DNA of 64,000 bases from the NCBI RefSeq assembly GCF_002949795.1, contig NZ_CP026692.1, positions 2,725,501 through 2,789,500 of the forward strand, written 5' to 3'. This document shows positions 1 through 8,736 of the stretch, in pieces; the first letter of the stretch is position 1, and the number at the start of each line of letters is the position of its first letter. Source of the DNA: Nostoc sp. 'Lobaria pulmonaria (5183) cyanobiont'. GTDB lineage: Bacteria > Cyanobacteriota > Cyanobacteriia > Cyanobacteriales > Nostocaceae. The notes beneath the pieces were generated by a model, which did no database searches, was not told where the DNA came from, and saw nothing but the letters and a program-made list of their open reading frames with translations. A program made the position numbers and the translations under genes.

Positions 1-187
1 GCTTCTTGGAAACTGTCCCAAATGCATTGGCGATGATGGCGGCAAATTCAGCACGGGTAAGTGAATTATCGGGGCGATAAGTGCCATTAGGCAACCCATT
101 GACAATACCGCGTTGGGCTAAAGCTGTAATAAATGAGCGTGCCCAATGGTTTTGAATATCAGAGAATGGAGTAGCAATAGATACCAT
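1..187 (-). CDS. SLH-domain protein, N-terminal part (runs off window)
   Basis: The reverse strand from the ATG at 187 encodes 62 residues that match an S-layer homology domain: a start like FSDIQNHWA, then an ITAL..RGIVNG segment, then YRPDNSLTRAEFAAII. The gene continues beyond the window edge, so its C-terminal part is unknown. SLH domains bind cell-wall polymers and in cyanobacteria are found on OprB-type porins and on other envelope proteins. There is no signal peptide before the SLH domain, which begins almost at residue 7, so this looks like one of the cyanobacterial proteins that start directly with SLH repeats. Start choice is uncertain. Confidence 0.8.
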   Translation of the reverse strand, partial: MVSIATPFSDIQNHWARSFITALAQRGIVNGLPNGTYRPDNSLTRAEFAAIIANAFGTVSKK

Positions 188-249
188 TGATGAAAAGCAG
201 CTAGCTGGCCTTGATTTTGATTTCCTTAGTTAATTTAGCAATTTTGTTA

Positions 250-281
250 GCGTAGGCATAGCCAGCTGTAGGCATCGCTGC
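250..281. repeat. Degenerate copy of the GCGTAGGC...GGCATCGC dispersed repeat
   Basis: This stretch resembles the copies at 6895, 18336, 29934 and 57429 in this window: GCGTAGGC at the left and GGCATCGC at the right, with a changed middle. It lies between the SLH gene and the HdeD-like gene. Confidence 0.5.
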
Positions 282-364
282 TGCAATGTCTTCTAAACTT
301 TTTTGGGTACTGGGGATTGGGAATTAGGCATTTAGAAAACCTTTCCCTATTCCCTATTCCCCAC

Positions 365-922
365 TTAAGGTAGTTCCGCAGTTAAAGTAGAACGCCCACT
401 CAACGCCAGCATTACACGTGAAATGCCGGTGAAAATAATGCTGACACCAACTAATGTCCCAATCAGCCAGGGTGCATTGAAGGGCCACTGGAACCAAATC
501 ATTGCACCTAACACGAGGGTAATAATGCCATTAGCTAATGGCCACGTCCAGTTTTCTTGTGGACGCAACTTGAATGCCAGAATTAACTCGAATGTGCCTT
601 CAGTCAACAAAAATGTGCCAAGTAACAGAGTCAATGTAAGAACACCCGTATAAGGGTAAACAAACAGCATAATGCCGGTTGCAATATAAAGTCCACTCAA
701 GAGAAGTTTCCAAACAAAACCCCCTCTTTCGCGGGTTTGAGTGGCATAAACTAGTTTTGTAAATCCGGCGAAAATCAAAATCGCGGCAATCCAAGTTTCG
801 GCAAATATGGTGGCGAAATTAGGCGCTGCGATCGCAATAACCCCTAAAATACTCAAGAGAACACCTGTTATCAGGGACCCATTCACATTCTTGTTAGTAT
901 CTCTAGAAACATCGCTTGTCAT
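365..922 (-). CDS. HdeD family membrane protein (DUF308)
   Basis: A 185-residue protein with about six hydrophobic segments separated by short loops, laid out as two similar halves (SLITGVLLSILGVIAIAAP..., then LLLSGLYIATGIMLFVYP..., ANGIITLVLGAMIWFQWPF). This architecture and the repeated G.....G.....P pattern are typical of the HdeD/DUF308 family, named for an acid-resistance membrane protein of Escherichia coli. In cyanobacteria the role is not established; stress-related membrane function is an inference. The length matches the family. It stands alone, with 180 nt before the next gene on the same strand. Confidence 0.85.
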   Translation of the reverse strand: MTSDVSRDTNKNVNGSLITGVLLSILGVIAIAAPNFATIFAETWIAAILIFAGFTKLVYATQTRERGGFVWKLLLSGLYIATGIMLFVYPYTGVLTLTLLLGTFLLTEGTFELILAFKLRPQENWTWPLANGIITLVLGAMIWFQWPFNAPWLIGTLVGVSIIFTGISRVMLALSGRSTLTAELP

Positions 923-1106
923 AAAAATCCTTTTCCTATTCTTAGACTAAACTCTACATTTAGGTTAGGGAATTTCTAAGTAACAGGGTATGAACCCTAA
1001 GATAGACTCATCAGTATTAACTTCATTGCGATCGTGACTAAAATCTACGACTATTGAGATACTAAATCAATCATCTGATAACAACTGCATTGTCTCTAAG
1101 TAACCC

Positions 1107-1658
1107 TTATAAGAGTTCTGCAAGATTGCTTAGACGTTCATAAACAGAGATGAGACGATCTCCTTCAAGTTCAACAGAAGTATTTGGATAATTCTGAATG
1201 GCTCCAAGTAGTGTAACTTCACCATTTTGTTTAATAGATGCACTTAAAGCACTTCGCAGTGCCTGCTGATCTAGTTGTCCTGCGGGAGGGTGAACTACCT
1301 CACCAATTTGGTTAACTAAAATTGGCCCTGCCCAACTAGCTAGTAAGCTATTTAAAAAGGCAGCATCAGCTTTTATTGGGGCTTTTAGTGCCTTACGAGC
1401 TACTGCGGGGTCTTGTTGCGCCGCCTGTAAATAAGCTCTTAATGTTGGGGTAGTTTTGCCAGTTTCTGTAAACTGACTTAATTCTTCAACAGATATTTGC
1501 CCCTGAAAAGTACCATACTTTAAAACGACTTGCTCGGCAGCATTAGCATTAGTAGTTGATAATAGAACAATAGCGCCTACACCTACAGCTACTGCCTGAG
1601 TGAGTAACTTAGTAAATTTTTTATTGTTTAATCGACTAAAAAGTTGATAAATCTGCAT
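1107..1658 (-). CDS. Secreted DUF1400-domain protein
   Basis: This 183-residue protein starts with a basic stretch and a hydrophobic core (LLTQAVAVGVGAIVLLSTT) ending in ANA-A, a good signal peptide with cleavage near residue 40. The mature part carries the DUF1400 pattern seen at the N-terminus of cyanobacterial alpha/beta hydrolases: VVLKYG.FQGQISVEEL..F..TG, then LRAYL..A, then a long helical part and ..GDRLI..YE.L at the end. No hydrolase domain follows, so this is a stand-alone DUF1400 protein, probably periplasmic. Function is unknown. Confidence 0.75.
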   Translation of the reverse strand: MQIYQLFSRLNNKKFTKLLTQAVAVGVGAIVLLSTTNANAAEQVVLKYGTFQGQISVEELSQFTETGKTTPTLRAYLQAAQQDPAVARKALKAPIKADAAFLNSLLASWAGPILVNQIGEVVHPPAGQLDQQALRSALSASIKQNGEVTLLGAIQNYPNTSVELEGDRLISVYERLSNLAELL

Positions 1659-1718
1659 TTTGTTAAACTTGATAATGGTATGTAGTAGACATAGGCAAAA
1701 AATGCCTATGTTTTAGTA

Positions 1719-1934
1719 TTAAACCTTGCCATTAGGCGAAGCTGCATGAGGTAGTATAGATTGATCTTCATCTAAAGTTGCTGCTGGTACGCCCAAATGC
1801 TTCCTTGTAGTTTCTTCAGCAAGCTTTCGGTCTTGTTCGTTTTCGAACTGACTCTCATCTAACAAATGAGGATTTTTTGCCGCTTCATCTCGGCTAGGTC
1901 GATAGCCATTTTTCCACCTGTACTTCCAGTCCAT
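1719..1934 (-). CDS. Small hypothetical protein
   Basis: A 71-residue, charged, soluble protein beginning MDWKYRWKNGYRPSRDEAAKN. I do not recognise a family. The composition is rich in Glu, Asp, Lys and Asn with no membrane segment. It lies 60 nt upstream of the DUF1400 gene on the same strand, so the two could be co-transcribed. It is accepted because its composition is protein-like and no competing frame exists. Confidence 0.5.
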   Translation of the reverse strand: MDWKYRWKNGYRPSRDEAAKNPHLLDESQFENEQDRKLAEETTRKHLGVPAATLDEDQSILPHAASPNGKV

Positions 1935-2319
1935 AATTTGAAAGGCAGATATACTGCAATTTGATTTACTAGTTCTTCATAGTACGCGGTTAATGGAACA
2001 TGACACTCCTGCTATGGGTTGAAGAGGCTCATTCAGAGGGTATAAATTTAATATTATATTAAAGTAGGAATACTCTATCACCCTAATTTTAAGGCAATCA
2101 GGAGTTGCGAGCGCAAATTTAATAACTATTGCTATCATTTGCGATCGCTGTTGCAATGGTTTGATAAATTTTCCCTATCGAAGCTTTGCTGCTTCTGCCT
2201 TGTGCAGGATAAGTCTATTAGCTTTAAGAGGCAGAATTTCTTTGATTTTATATTTTTATTCAAAAAACGATATGATAAATATTATTTTAGATATTGTCAA
2301 AGCACAAAATAAAATAATT

Positions 2320-2514
2320 ATGCTTAAAGAACAGATTACACAAGAGCTAGAAAAATTACCTGAACCTCTGTTACAAGAAATTTTAGATTTTGTTCAGTTC
2401 TTACAAGCCAAGTACCAAAAAGAAAAAACCTTAGAAATTACCATTATGAGTGAATCATCACTGCAAAAAGATTGGTTAAGATCAGAGGAAAATACAGCAT
2501 TGCAGGATTTGTAA
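2320..2514 (+). CDS. DUF2281-type antitoxin
   Basis: The 64-residue product from the ATG at 2320 has the DUF2281 pattern: an N-terminal helix (LKEQITQELEKLPEPLLQEILDFVQFLQAKY) followed by a short acidic tail. Such proteins usually precede a PIN or MazF/PemK toxin. An open frame extends further upstream to 2161, but that part has no family match, so the internal ATG is preferred; an ATG at 2272 is also possible. The gene overlaps the downstream toxin gene by about 43 nt in another frame, which indicates translational coupling. Family knowledge suggests it neutralises the toxin and represses the pair. Confidence 0.7.
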   Translation: MLKEQITQELEKLPEPLLQEILDFVQFLQAKYQKEKTLEITIMSESSLQKDWLRSEENTALQDL

Positions 2515-2840
2515 AAGGACATGTTGTTATTGTTCCATTTCCATTTTCAGACTTAACTGATATAAAACGCAGACCAGCTTTAGTTATTGCTATTCTTCAG
2601 GGAGATGATCTGATTCTTTGCCAAATTACTAGCCAAGCTGTTGGCGATATCTATGCCATTCAACTAGATAATATTGATTTTAGCTACGGTCGATTAAATC
2701 AGCCAAGTAATATTAGACCAAATCGAATTTTTACTGCCGATAAACAAATTGTTTTATATCAAGCAGGTCAAATAAAACTTGAAAAATTAACAGAGGTTAT
2801 TAATAAAATTATTGAAATTATACAGTACTCAAACCCGTAG
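2472..2840 (+). CDS. MazF/PemK-family toxin (endoribonuclease)
   Basis: The 122-residue product contains the MazF/PemK core: KGHVVIVPFPFSDLTDIKRRPALVIA near the N-terminus, a central LCQITSQ strand, and a C-terminal helix LEKLTEVINKIIEII. Family members cut single-stranded RNA to stop growth. The longest frame starts at a TTG at 2472, inside the upstream antitoxin gene; no ATG is available before the conserved region, so a non-ATG start is needed. This differs from the common MKRG.V start and adds about a dozen residues. With the DUF2281 gene it forms a type II toxin-antitoxin pair. Confidence 0.75.
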   Translation: MVKIRGKYSIAGFVKGHVVIVPFPFSDLTDIKRRPALVIAILQGDDLILCQITSQAVGDIYAIQLDNIDFSYGRLNQPSNIRPNRIFTADKQIVLYQAGQIKLEKLTEVINKIIEIIQYSNP

Positions 2841-2857
2841 TTGTATCCAGTATTTGA

Positions 2858-5185
2858 TTAAGTTGGACTGGTGTCAGATGGTTCGGTAACTGGCGGTGGC
2901 GGTTGCGTCACAGTTCTACATGGATTTGGTACGTCTGATTGTAAAACAACGCCAAAACGGTTGACTTGGGAGGAGTTTAGCAATACTGTTGCTGGCAAAG
3001 GTTTTGAATTTGGTGGAACTGAGGGAGTTACAGCTGGGTTATTAGGATTAGCTGGAGTTTGTGTAGTTTTATTGGCACAGACTCGCATAGACATCAAAAA
3101 ACTCCCAGAAGCAGGATTTGGATTTGATTTTTTCTCAATAACTTCTAAAAAAGTCCCACGAGGAAGTGATTGGTTGTTTCCCAAGGAGATGTCATTATTG
3201 GTTTTAATTACCCAACCAAGAGAAAGATTAGCCAGCGATCGCGGTGTAGGTGTCGCTTCAATGGCAGGGTTGGCAGGGTTTTGAGTTTGTAATGGATTAG
3301 AAAAAATTGGAGAGGCCACTAATGGCGATCGTAGTTGCTTGACGAACAATCCTAAAAAACCTGCTGCTAGCACAAATATTAATGGAACTATCCAATATAA
3401 GGGTAATTTAGAAGTTTTGACTGGCTTAGTTTCTGGAATTACCTGAGTTACTCGCCTTGATAAAAACTGAGTCGGGAATTCATCTGCTTTTACCTCTTCC
3501 AAAAACGTATCGGCATCTATATTAATTGAATATGATTGGGCTACTGGTGGTTCATAAGTATTTGATTGCCGAATTTGAGGTTTATTTGTCTCTCTTTGTC
3601 GAACAACTTTTTGTTCAATTCGTGCTACTTCTTCATCCCTAATTTCCAAAACGTGCTGATATCGCCTTAACTCTTCACGAATCTCTTCTGTGAACGGGAA
3701 CTGATGCTCAATTGCTTGAGTTATTACTTGTTCATACTGCTGCAATTTTTGTTGATATGCCTCTCTTTCTGTTGTAATTCGGGCTGTAATTGGGTGAATA
3801 TCTTCAGCTTTTAGACCTAAAAGTTGCTGCTGTTGCCACAGTTGGTTATGGTTTGTTTGGCTCAAAGGATATTCCTGCTGCACTGCTCTGATAAATGCCT
3901 GCTCAAACTGCTGTAACTTTTGTCGATATGCCTCCATATCTGCTGTCAAGCTGTTTTCAATTGCAGTTAAATCCTCATCCTTAAGTTGCCATTCCTGCTG
4001 CATCTGTTGCAATTGATGGCGAGTAGGTTGACTTAGGGGATACTCTTGTCGCATTGCTTTAGCTAACGACTGTCTGTAGTGTTGAAGGTGTCGCTTATAT
4101 GCTTCAATTCTTGCTTTAACCTGCGCCTCAATTGGCATTGTATCCTCATTCCTCAGCCCCAAAATTTGCTGAAGATTCTGTCTTAGTGCATTAAGATCAT
4201 CTTCACTTAGGGCTACTGTCTGCTGAAGTGCTTCAGTAAAGTCCCGCTCGTATTGCTGTAACTTTTGTCTAAATTCCTGACGAGCAACTGCTAACATCTC
4301 ATCTTCAATTGCAGTTGCTTCTATTTCGGATAATCCCAAGCGGCTTCTGAGCGCATCCAAAATCTTGCGACCCACAAAAGAAACATCGCCACGGTTACTG
4401 TATCGTGCCACTTCTTTGCGATACTTCTGTTTAGGATCGCCTTGCGGAACTTTTGTAAGTCGAATCTTAAAGCCTTCTCTACTTGTGTAGATTTCTGGCT
4501 TCATCGTCGGCTGTATTTCTCTAACTTTTCTGCTGGCATACTCATGCAACTCGTCAATTGAGACAACGCCATCTTCATCTAGGTCTGCCGCCCCAGTTGT
4601 GATTCCTTCAATCAAATAACGGGTATAAATTGAGAGGTCTGATCCCTGTTGTTCAAAAGAATATTGAGTTGAACTGGATGAAGTCAGAACAGCTCGCCCC
4701 TCTCCTCCTAATTGCTCACGGATATTTACACTCCCGTCATCTTTGGCTGATAAACCCTCAGCAAAAGCACCACTAAAGCAACTGTCGAGAATCACCACTT
4801 GCCGTTTAGAACGGCTGCGGCTCATGCTTTCATGTACAACACTGGCTGCTACTGCCGATGAGCGAATTAAATCTCCTCTGGGAGTTTTGCGTGTGGTGCG
4901 GGTTGCTAAGAACAGTCTGCCAGTGTCATCCTTAATGCCATGACCAGAGAAAAAGAGAACTAACAGATCATCTTTTTGACGATGGACAAATAGATTTTCG
5001 ATAGCTTCTTCCATATCTTGGCGCTGGGGATTTTTTAGCACCATAATATCTGTTTCAGTAAAGCCGCCCATTTCTGGGTGTAATAGCACTTGCTGCATCG
5101 CTTCAACATCTTTTACCGCAGCAGGTAGCGGGTTTAACCCAGGCTCATATTCACTCACCCCAATCAGCAACGCCACCTTAACCAT
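2858..5185 (-). CDS. Caspase-fold protease (orthocaspase-like) with helical repeats and a membrane segment
   Basis: This 775-residue protein begins with a peptidase C14 domain: the histidine in FFSGHG at residue 82 and the cysteine in DSCFSGA at residue 136 form the catalytic dyad. An EF-hand-like loop DLDEDGVVSIDEL follows at about 201-213, suggesting calcium or structural control. Residues 302-530 hold about four helical repeats of near 60 residues (QKLQQYEQ...QEYPLS...LGL..ED...IE). A single membrane helix lies near 594-616, then a Pro/Asn-rich tail with a small strand-rich section. The gene is 10 nt downstream of the EACC1-like gene and is probably co-transcribed with it. The family is linked to regulated cell death and anti-invader systems; the role here is inferred. 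Confidence 0.88.
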   Translation of the reverse strand: MVKVALLIGVSEYEPGLNPLPAAVKDVEAMQQVLLHPEMGGFTETDIMVLKNPQRQDMEEAIENLFVHRQKDDLLVLFFSGHGIKDDTGRLFLATRTTRKTPRGDLIRSSAVAASVVHESMSRSRSKRQVVILDSCFSGAFAEGLSAKDDGSVNIREQLGGEGRAVLTSSSSTQYSFEQQGSDLSIYTRYLIEGITTGAADLDEDGVVSIDELHEYASRKVREIQPTMKPEIYTSREGFKIRLTKVPQGDPKQKYRKEVARYSNRGDVSFVGRKILDALRSRLGLSEIEATAIEDEMLAVARQEFRQKLQQYERDFTEALQQTVALSEDDLNALRQNLQQILGLRNEDTMPIEAQVKARIEAYKRHLQHYRQSLAKAMRQEYPLSQPTRHQLQQMQQEWQLKDEDLTAIENSLTADMEAYRQKLQQFEQAFIRAVQQEYPLSQTNHNQLWQQQQLLGLKAEDIHPITARITTEREAYQQKLQQYEQVITQAIEHQFPFTEEIREELRRYQHVLEIRDEEVARIEQKVVRQRETNKPQIRQSNTYEPPVAQSYSINIDADTFLEEVKADEFPTQFLSRRVTQVIPETKPVKTSKLPLYWIVPLIFVLAAGFLGLFVKQLRSPLVASPIFSNPLQTQNPANPAIEATPTPRSLANLSLGWVIKTNNDISLGNNQSLPRGTFLEVIEKKSNPNPASGSFLMSMRVCANKTTQTPANPNNPAVTPSVPPNSKPLPATVLLNSSQVNRFGVVLQSDVPNPCRTVTQPPPPVTEPSDTSPT

Positions 5186-5195
5186 TTGAAATATT

Positions 5196-5573
5196 CTATC
5201 CTGCTACAAATTTCTGTGCTGCCTCAATTGCTGCTTCTAACTCTTGCCGACTGCTGGCTTTCACTTTCAATTTTTTGCCATTGGCTTCAATTTCTAGTTC
5301 AATAGTTTTGTTCCCAAGGCGATCGCCTAAAAATCCCATCAGTGCTTTAATATTCTTGGCATTCACCTGGGCTGTTAGCCAACCCACAGCCAGTCCTGTA
5401 AGTGACTTACTTCCTGCTGGCGCTTCTGCTTCACGGAAAAGACTAGCATCTTCCACTTCATCCAGTTGCAGCATCTGTTGCAATAGTCTCTGCGTTTCGT
5501 CTTGCAGTTCATCGTCATCTAAATCAGGCTCTTGCAAGGCGATGGTAATCTGGACGTTGGATGTACTCGCCAT
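5196..5573 (-). CDS. EACC1-like protein (effector-associated constant component)
   Basis: A 125-residue protein with the layout of effector-associated constant component 1: an N-terminal strand (VQITIALQEPD), a Leu-rich helix (ETQRLLQQMLQLDEVEDASL), an AP.GSKSLTGLAVGWL segment, and a C-terminal IELEIEANGKKLKVKASS..E...AI unit. EACC1 proteins are found beside trypsin- or caspase-like effectors in bacterial conflict systems and are thought to link sensing to the effector. Its position 10 nt before the caspase gene fits exactly. The assignment rests on the pattern and context, not on a profile search. Confidence 0.75.
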   Translation of the reverse strand: MASTSNVQITIALQEPDLDDDELQDETQRLLQQMLQLDEVEDASLFREAEAPAGSKSLTGLAVGWLTAQVNAKNIKALMGFLGDRLGNKTIELEIEANGKKLKVKASSRQELEAAIEAAQKFVAG

Positions 5574-5926
5574 TCTTACACCTCTAATTGTGGTTAGTTA
5601 ATGCTTAAATTATCACAAGTATCTTATACAATCCAATTAGTGATAATTCCGGTTTGGATTGTTGTAAATACAAAATTTGCCAATATGCATAGCGTGCTAT
5701 GAATAAGAAGAGTACTTCAAAGTAAAAATAGAGACTCTTGCTTACCACATTTACTTTGTTAATTTAGCAATACCAGAGCGATCGCTATTGCTGTGTCATA
5801 TTATAAAATTTTACAGTTGCAGAATATCTGAGCGTCGGCTTTGTACCCTTCTCTACGGAACGCCAAAGGCGAACAGGAGACAAGCTATGTGCAGCCGTGA
5901 TTTTTAATCGTCAAGTATATTTGCTG

Positions 5927-6078
5927 ATTACTTTATCAAAAAGCCTAATTACTTTATCAAAATACTTAAATGCTTTCTCAAAATGTCATTTGACTTATTC
6001 ATTTTGGTGTTTTCCGAAAGTAATAATGACATTTGACTTTCTTAAAATGCTTGAATACTTTCTCAGTAAATTAAGTCG
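5927..6078. repeat. Degenerate 21-nt tandem array
   Basis: Copies of a CTTTATCAAAA-like core begin at 5931, 5952, 5973 and, more divergent, 5994 and about 6015, then 6037 and 6058. The step is 21 nt with one extra base before 6037. Roughly seven units can be aligned. Confidence 0.6.
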
Positions 6079-6894
6079 GCGAAAATAAATAAAACTACAA
6101 AATTTAAGCTAAAACCTCTTTAAAAACTCGTTTCTAGACTCTGGCTAGAAATGTTCCTGATTGCGCTACTGCCGTCAGTCAGGGAGGCGGCAACCCCAAA
6201 ATAAGCATTCCCAGTCCAAGATCGGCAGAGTGAGTTAGCAAATATCGTAGGTAAGTTGTTCCACATTTAAATTGCATAATTAAGGCGGGCAAGATGCAAA
6301 CCCCACAAGAGTTATATAAATCTTAAATATGCAAACTAGATGTGGTTTAGCTTAATCTATGGTATTTTCTGAGTTTTTCGCGTCATCAGGTTTGATAATC
6401 AATTTTCGTTCCAAATAATCAACGACCCTGTAGTATGTCTGCCAAATTATGACTTTATCACCCTAAAGTTATAGAGACAGTTTGAATTTAGTGCAAAATT
6501 TCTAAAATTTATGTCTAAAGAAATAAGCACAAATTTAACCTGACTATGCCTAAAAGTTGTGTATGCACAGAACAGTCACTCTCAACCAATATTTCTTTTG
6601 AACTCTTCAAAAGTTCCAAGCAATTTGATGCCGATGAAGGCAGAATTCAGCATGGCTTTCCACCCCAAAGCCAAGTGCAAACGTGAGATTGGGGACTGGG
6701 GAGATGAGGGAGCAGAGGAGCAGAGGAGCAGGGGAGCAGGGGAGGCTTGGGGACACGGGGACAAGGTGACAAAAGTGGCTATACAGACTATTCACAAAAC
6801 AGCAAACTTGTAGGGAAGGAGATGGGGAAATAAATCTAAATGGCAGACATTCCTGAATCAAAATATGAATCATGGGACGATCGCCTCAAAAAAA

Positions 6895-6923
6895 GCGTAG
6901 GCGTAGCCCGTCGTAGACATCGC
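6895..6923. repeat. Dispersed repeat, GCGTAGGCGTAGCCC type
   Basis: The core GCGTAGGCGTAGCCC is followed by GTCGTAGACATCGC. It is nearly the same as copies at 18336 and 29934. Confidence 0.65.
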
Positions 6924-6976
6924 TCCATTTGTTTTCACGAAAAAAGTACATTTTTAGAGATATGAGTGAAAATGAA

Positions 6977-7007
6977 TGTAGAGACGTAGCAGTGCTACGT
7001 CTCTACA
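6977..7007. repeat. 31-bp palindrome, copy 1
   Basis: Perfect inverted repeat with 15-bp arms (TGTAGAGACGTAGCA and its complement) around one G. An identical copy lies at 21553-21583. It would form a strong hairpin; no T-run follows, so a terminator role is not evident. Confidence 0.8.
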
Positions 7008-7139
7008 AAGATTCTGGATAACGCATATTTAATTTTATTCATATCTCTTTGTATGTAAAATCGTAGTATTTTAAACGCTGAGGGACGCAACGTAAGCGTA
7101 GAGTGTTTTGAAAGCAGTGTTGTATTGAGGAAGTATCAG

Positions 7140-7751
7140 ATGTTGCACAAACAATTAATTTATTGCTGGCAAAAATGGTTACTTCCCATCTGGATGCCTG
7201 CTACTGTGCAAATAGTGGTTCTAACATTAGGGGTGTTGAGCATTTTGGGAAGTACTGCTCCTGTGAGTCATGCTCAAGCTATTTTTCCCACTTCTATTGC
7301 AGGTAAAGCTCAACTGTTAAGTACCACTAGGCACATCGAGGAGCAACAAACACCATCAAAATCAACAGTGCTAAATGCCACTGTGTATCGCAGTCCCGAT
7401 TGTAACTGTTGTGGCGGGTGGATTGCTCACTTAAAGGCACAGGGTTTTAAAATCACAGATTTTTCTACGCCTGACATCGAAACAGTTAAACAAAAGTACA
7501 ACGTGCCGGATAACTTGTCATCTTGCCACACAGCAATTGTTAATGGATATGTCATCGAAGGACACGTCCCAGCAGACGACATCAAACGTCTGCTTCAAGA
7601 AAAGCCAAATGTTGTTGGTTTATCTGTTCCTCAAATGCCTGTAGGCACACCTGGGATGGAGATGGGGAATCGAAAAGACGCGTTTTCTGTGCTTTCCTTC
7701 GATCGCAATAACTCAGTTGCAGTATTCAATAAGTATGGTGGTGAATCCTGA
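7140..7751 (+). CDS. DUF411 metal-binding-type protein, exported
   Basis: A 203-residue protein with an N-terminal hydrophobic segment (IVVLTLGVLSILGS, then HAQA) that looks like a signal peptide or anchor. The DUF411 domain follows: VYRSPDCNCCGGW with cysteines at about 88, 90 and 91, SSCHTAIV with a further cysteine, and EGHVP..DI..LL...P...GL.VP.MP.GTPGMEMG. DUF411 proteins sit near copper and other metal resistance genes and are thought to bind metal. The ATG at 7140 is chosen over an upstream in-frame TTG because GAGG lies 9 nt before it. Confidence 0.88.
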   Translation: MLHKQLIYCWQKWLLPIWMPATVQIVVLTLGVLSILGSTAPVSHAQAIFPTSIAGKAQLLSTTRHIEEQQTPSKSTVLNATVYRSPDCNCCGGWIAHLKAQGFKITDFSTPDIETVKQKYNVPDNLSSCHTAIVNGYVIEGHVPADDIKRLLQEKPNVVGLSVPQMPVGTPGMEMGNRKDAFSVLSFDRNNSVAVFNKYGGES

Positions 7752-7791
7752 GTGAATTAAAAGGGTCTTTTAACTCGCAACTCAGCACTCT

Positions 7792-8736
7792 TCATTTATA
7801 AACATTTTTGATCGACTGCGACAAATGACTTAACCATTTCCTAAACCAGAAGGCAGATGCGAAAGTTGCAACATTTTGAGAAAGAAACTCAATGGCATGG
7901 TTACAATCTTGCAGGCTGGCATCAAGTCCCATTGCATGATAAATTTCACGAGCATTGCAAAAGGCATTCATCGCTTCTGATTCTCGATTGATTTTTTCTA
8001 ACACTAAACCCAAATTAAACCAGGCGTTTGCTTCCTGATTTCGGTCATCAAGATTCCTTCTGATCTCTAATGAACGCTGATAAAACTCAAACGCCCTTTG
8101 ATACTTTCCTAAAGCCTTATAAGCACCGCCCAATCCACTTAAGGCCATACTTTGACCATTGCGATCGCTGATGAATTTTGCCAGCCCTAACCATTGTTGG
8201 TAAAATTCAATTGCTAGTTGGTAAGATCCCAATGATTCATAAGTATTGCCCAAACTTCCCAGGCAAAGACCTTCCCCAGTCCAATCGCCTGTTTTCTTGG
8301 TTAGACTCAACCATTGTTGGTAAAACTCTATCGCTTGCTCGTACTTACCCAGGTATTCATAAGTATTGCCCAAACTTCCCAAGCTTATGCCTTCCCCAGT
8401 GCGATCGCCTATTTTCCTGGTAATACTCAACCACTGGTGATAAAATTCAATCGCTCGCTGGTATTTGCCTAGTGATTGGTAAGCGTTACCCAATCCAGAT
8501 AAAGATTTGGCTTCTTCTAAGCGATCGCCTATTTCTCTAGCTATATCTAACCACTGTTGATAAAACTCAATTGCTAGGTGGTACTCGCCGAGTGACTGAT
8601 AAGCATTGCCCAAACTTCCCAAAGAAATGACTTCCCGATTGCGATCGCCTGTTTCTCTGGCTTTTTCTAAACACCGCTCTTCAAACTCAATGGACTCAAT
8701 ATTATTTAGTCCCCCGGATCTTATTACTTCTGTCAT
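7792..8736 (-). CDS. Tetratricopeptide-repeat protein
   Basis: A 314-residue protein made of about six TPR units of 40 residues, with the repeated pattern SLGNAYQSLGEYHLAIEFYQQWL....R..GDR. The units are of the kinesin-light-chain-like kind used for protein binding. No enzymatic or DNA-binding domain is present and the C-terminus (about 265-314) is not a repeat. In Nostoc, such TPRs often form the sensor part of larger NTPases, but here they stand alone. Several repeats carry HIP1 or near-HIP1 sites at the GDR codons, spaced 120 nt (8401, 8521, 8641). Confidence 0.88.
   Translation of the reverse strand: MTEVIRSGGLNNIESIEFEERCLEKARETGDRNREVISLGSLGNAYQSLGEYHLAIEFYQQWLDIAREIGDRLEEAKSLSGLGNAYQSLGKYQRAIEFYHQWLSITRKIGDRTGEGISLGSLGNTYEYLGKYEQAIEFYQQWLSLTKKTGDWTGEGLCLGSLGNTYESLGSYQLAIEFYQQWLGLAKFISDRNGQSMALSGLGGAYKALGKYQRAFEFYQRSLEIRRNLDDRNQEANAWFNLGLVLEKINRESEAMNAFCNAREIYHAMGLDASLQDCNHAIEFLSQNVATFASAFWFRKWLSHLSQSIKNVYK

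Larger units (their letters stand above)
5574..7139. other. Gene-free stretch with repeats
   Basis: No convincing gene was seen over about 1.5 kb. It holds a degenerate 21-nt array near 5927-6078, a G/A-rich low-complexity block near 6690-6770 (repeats of GAGCAGGG type), a dispersed repeat at 6895 and a 31-bp palindrome at 6977. Short open frames here come from the repeats. Confidence 0.6.

Noticed and set aside
5897-6088. 63-codon frame over the degenerate 21-nt array
   Set aside because: Its heptad-like peptide is explained by the 21-nt period.
6559-6873. Open frames in the G/A-rich block
   Set aside because: Low-complexity GAGCAGGG repeats; no protein-like pattern.
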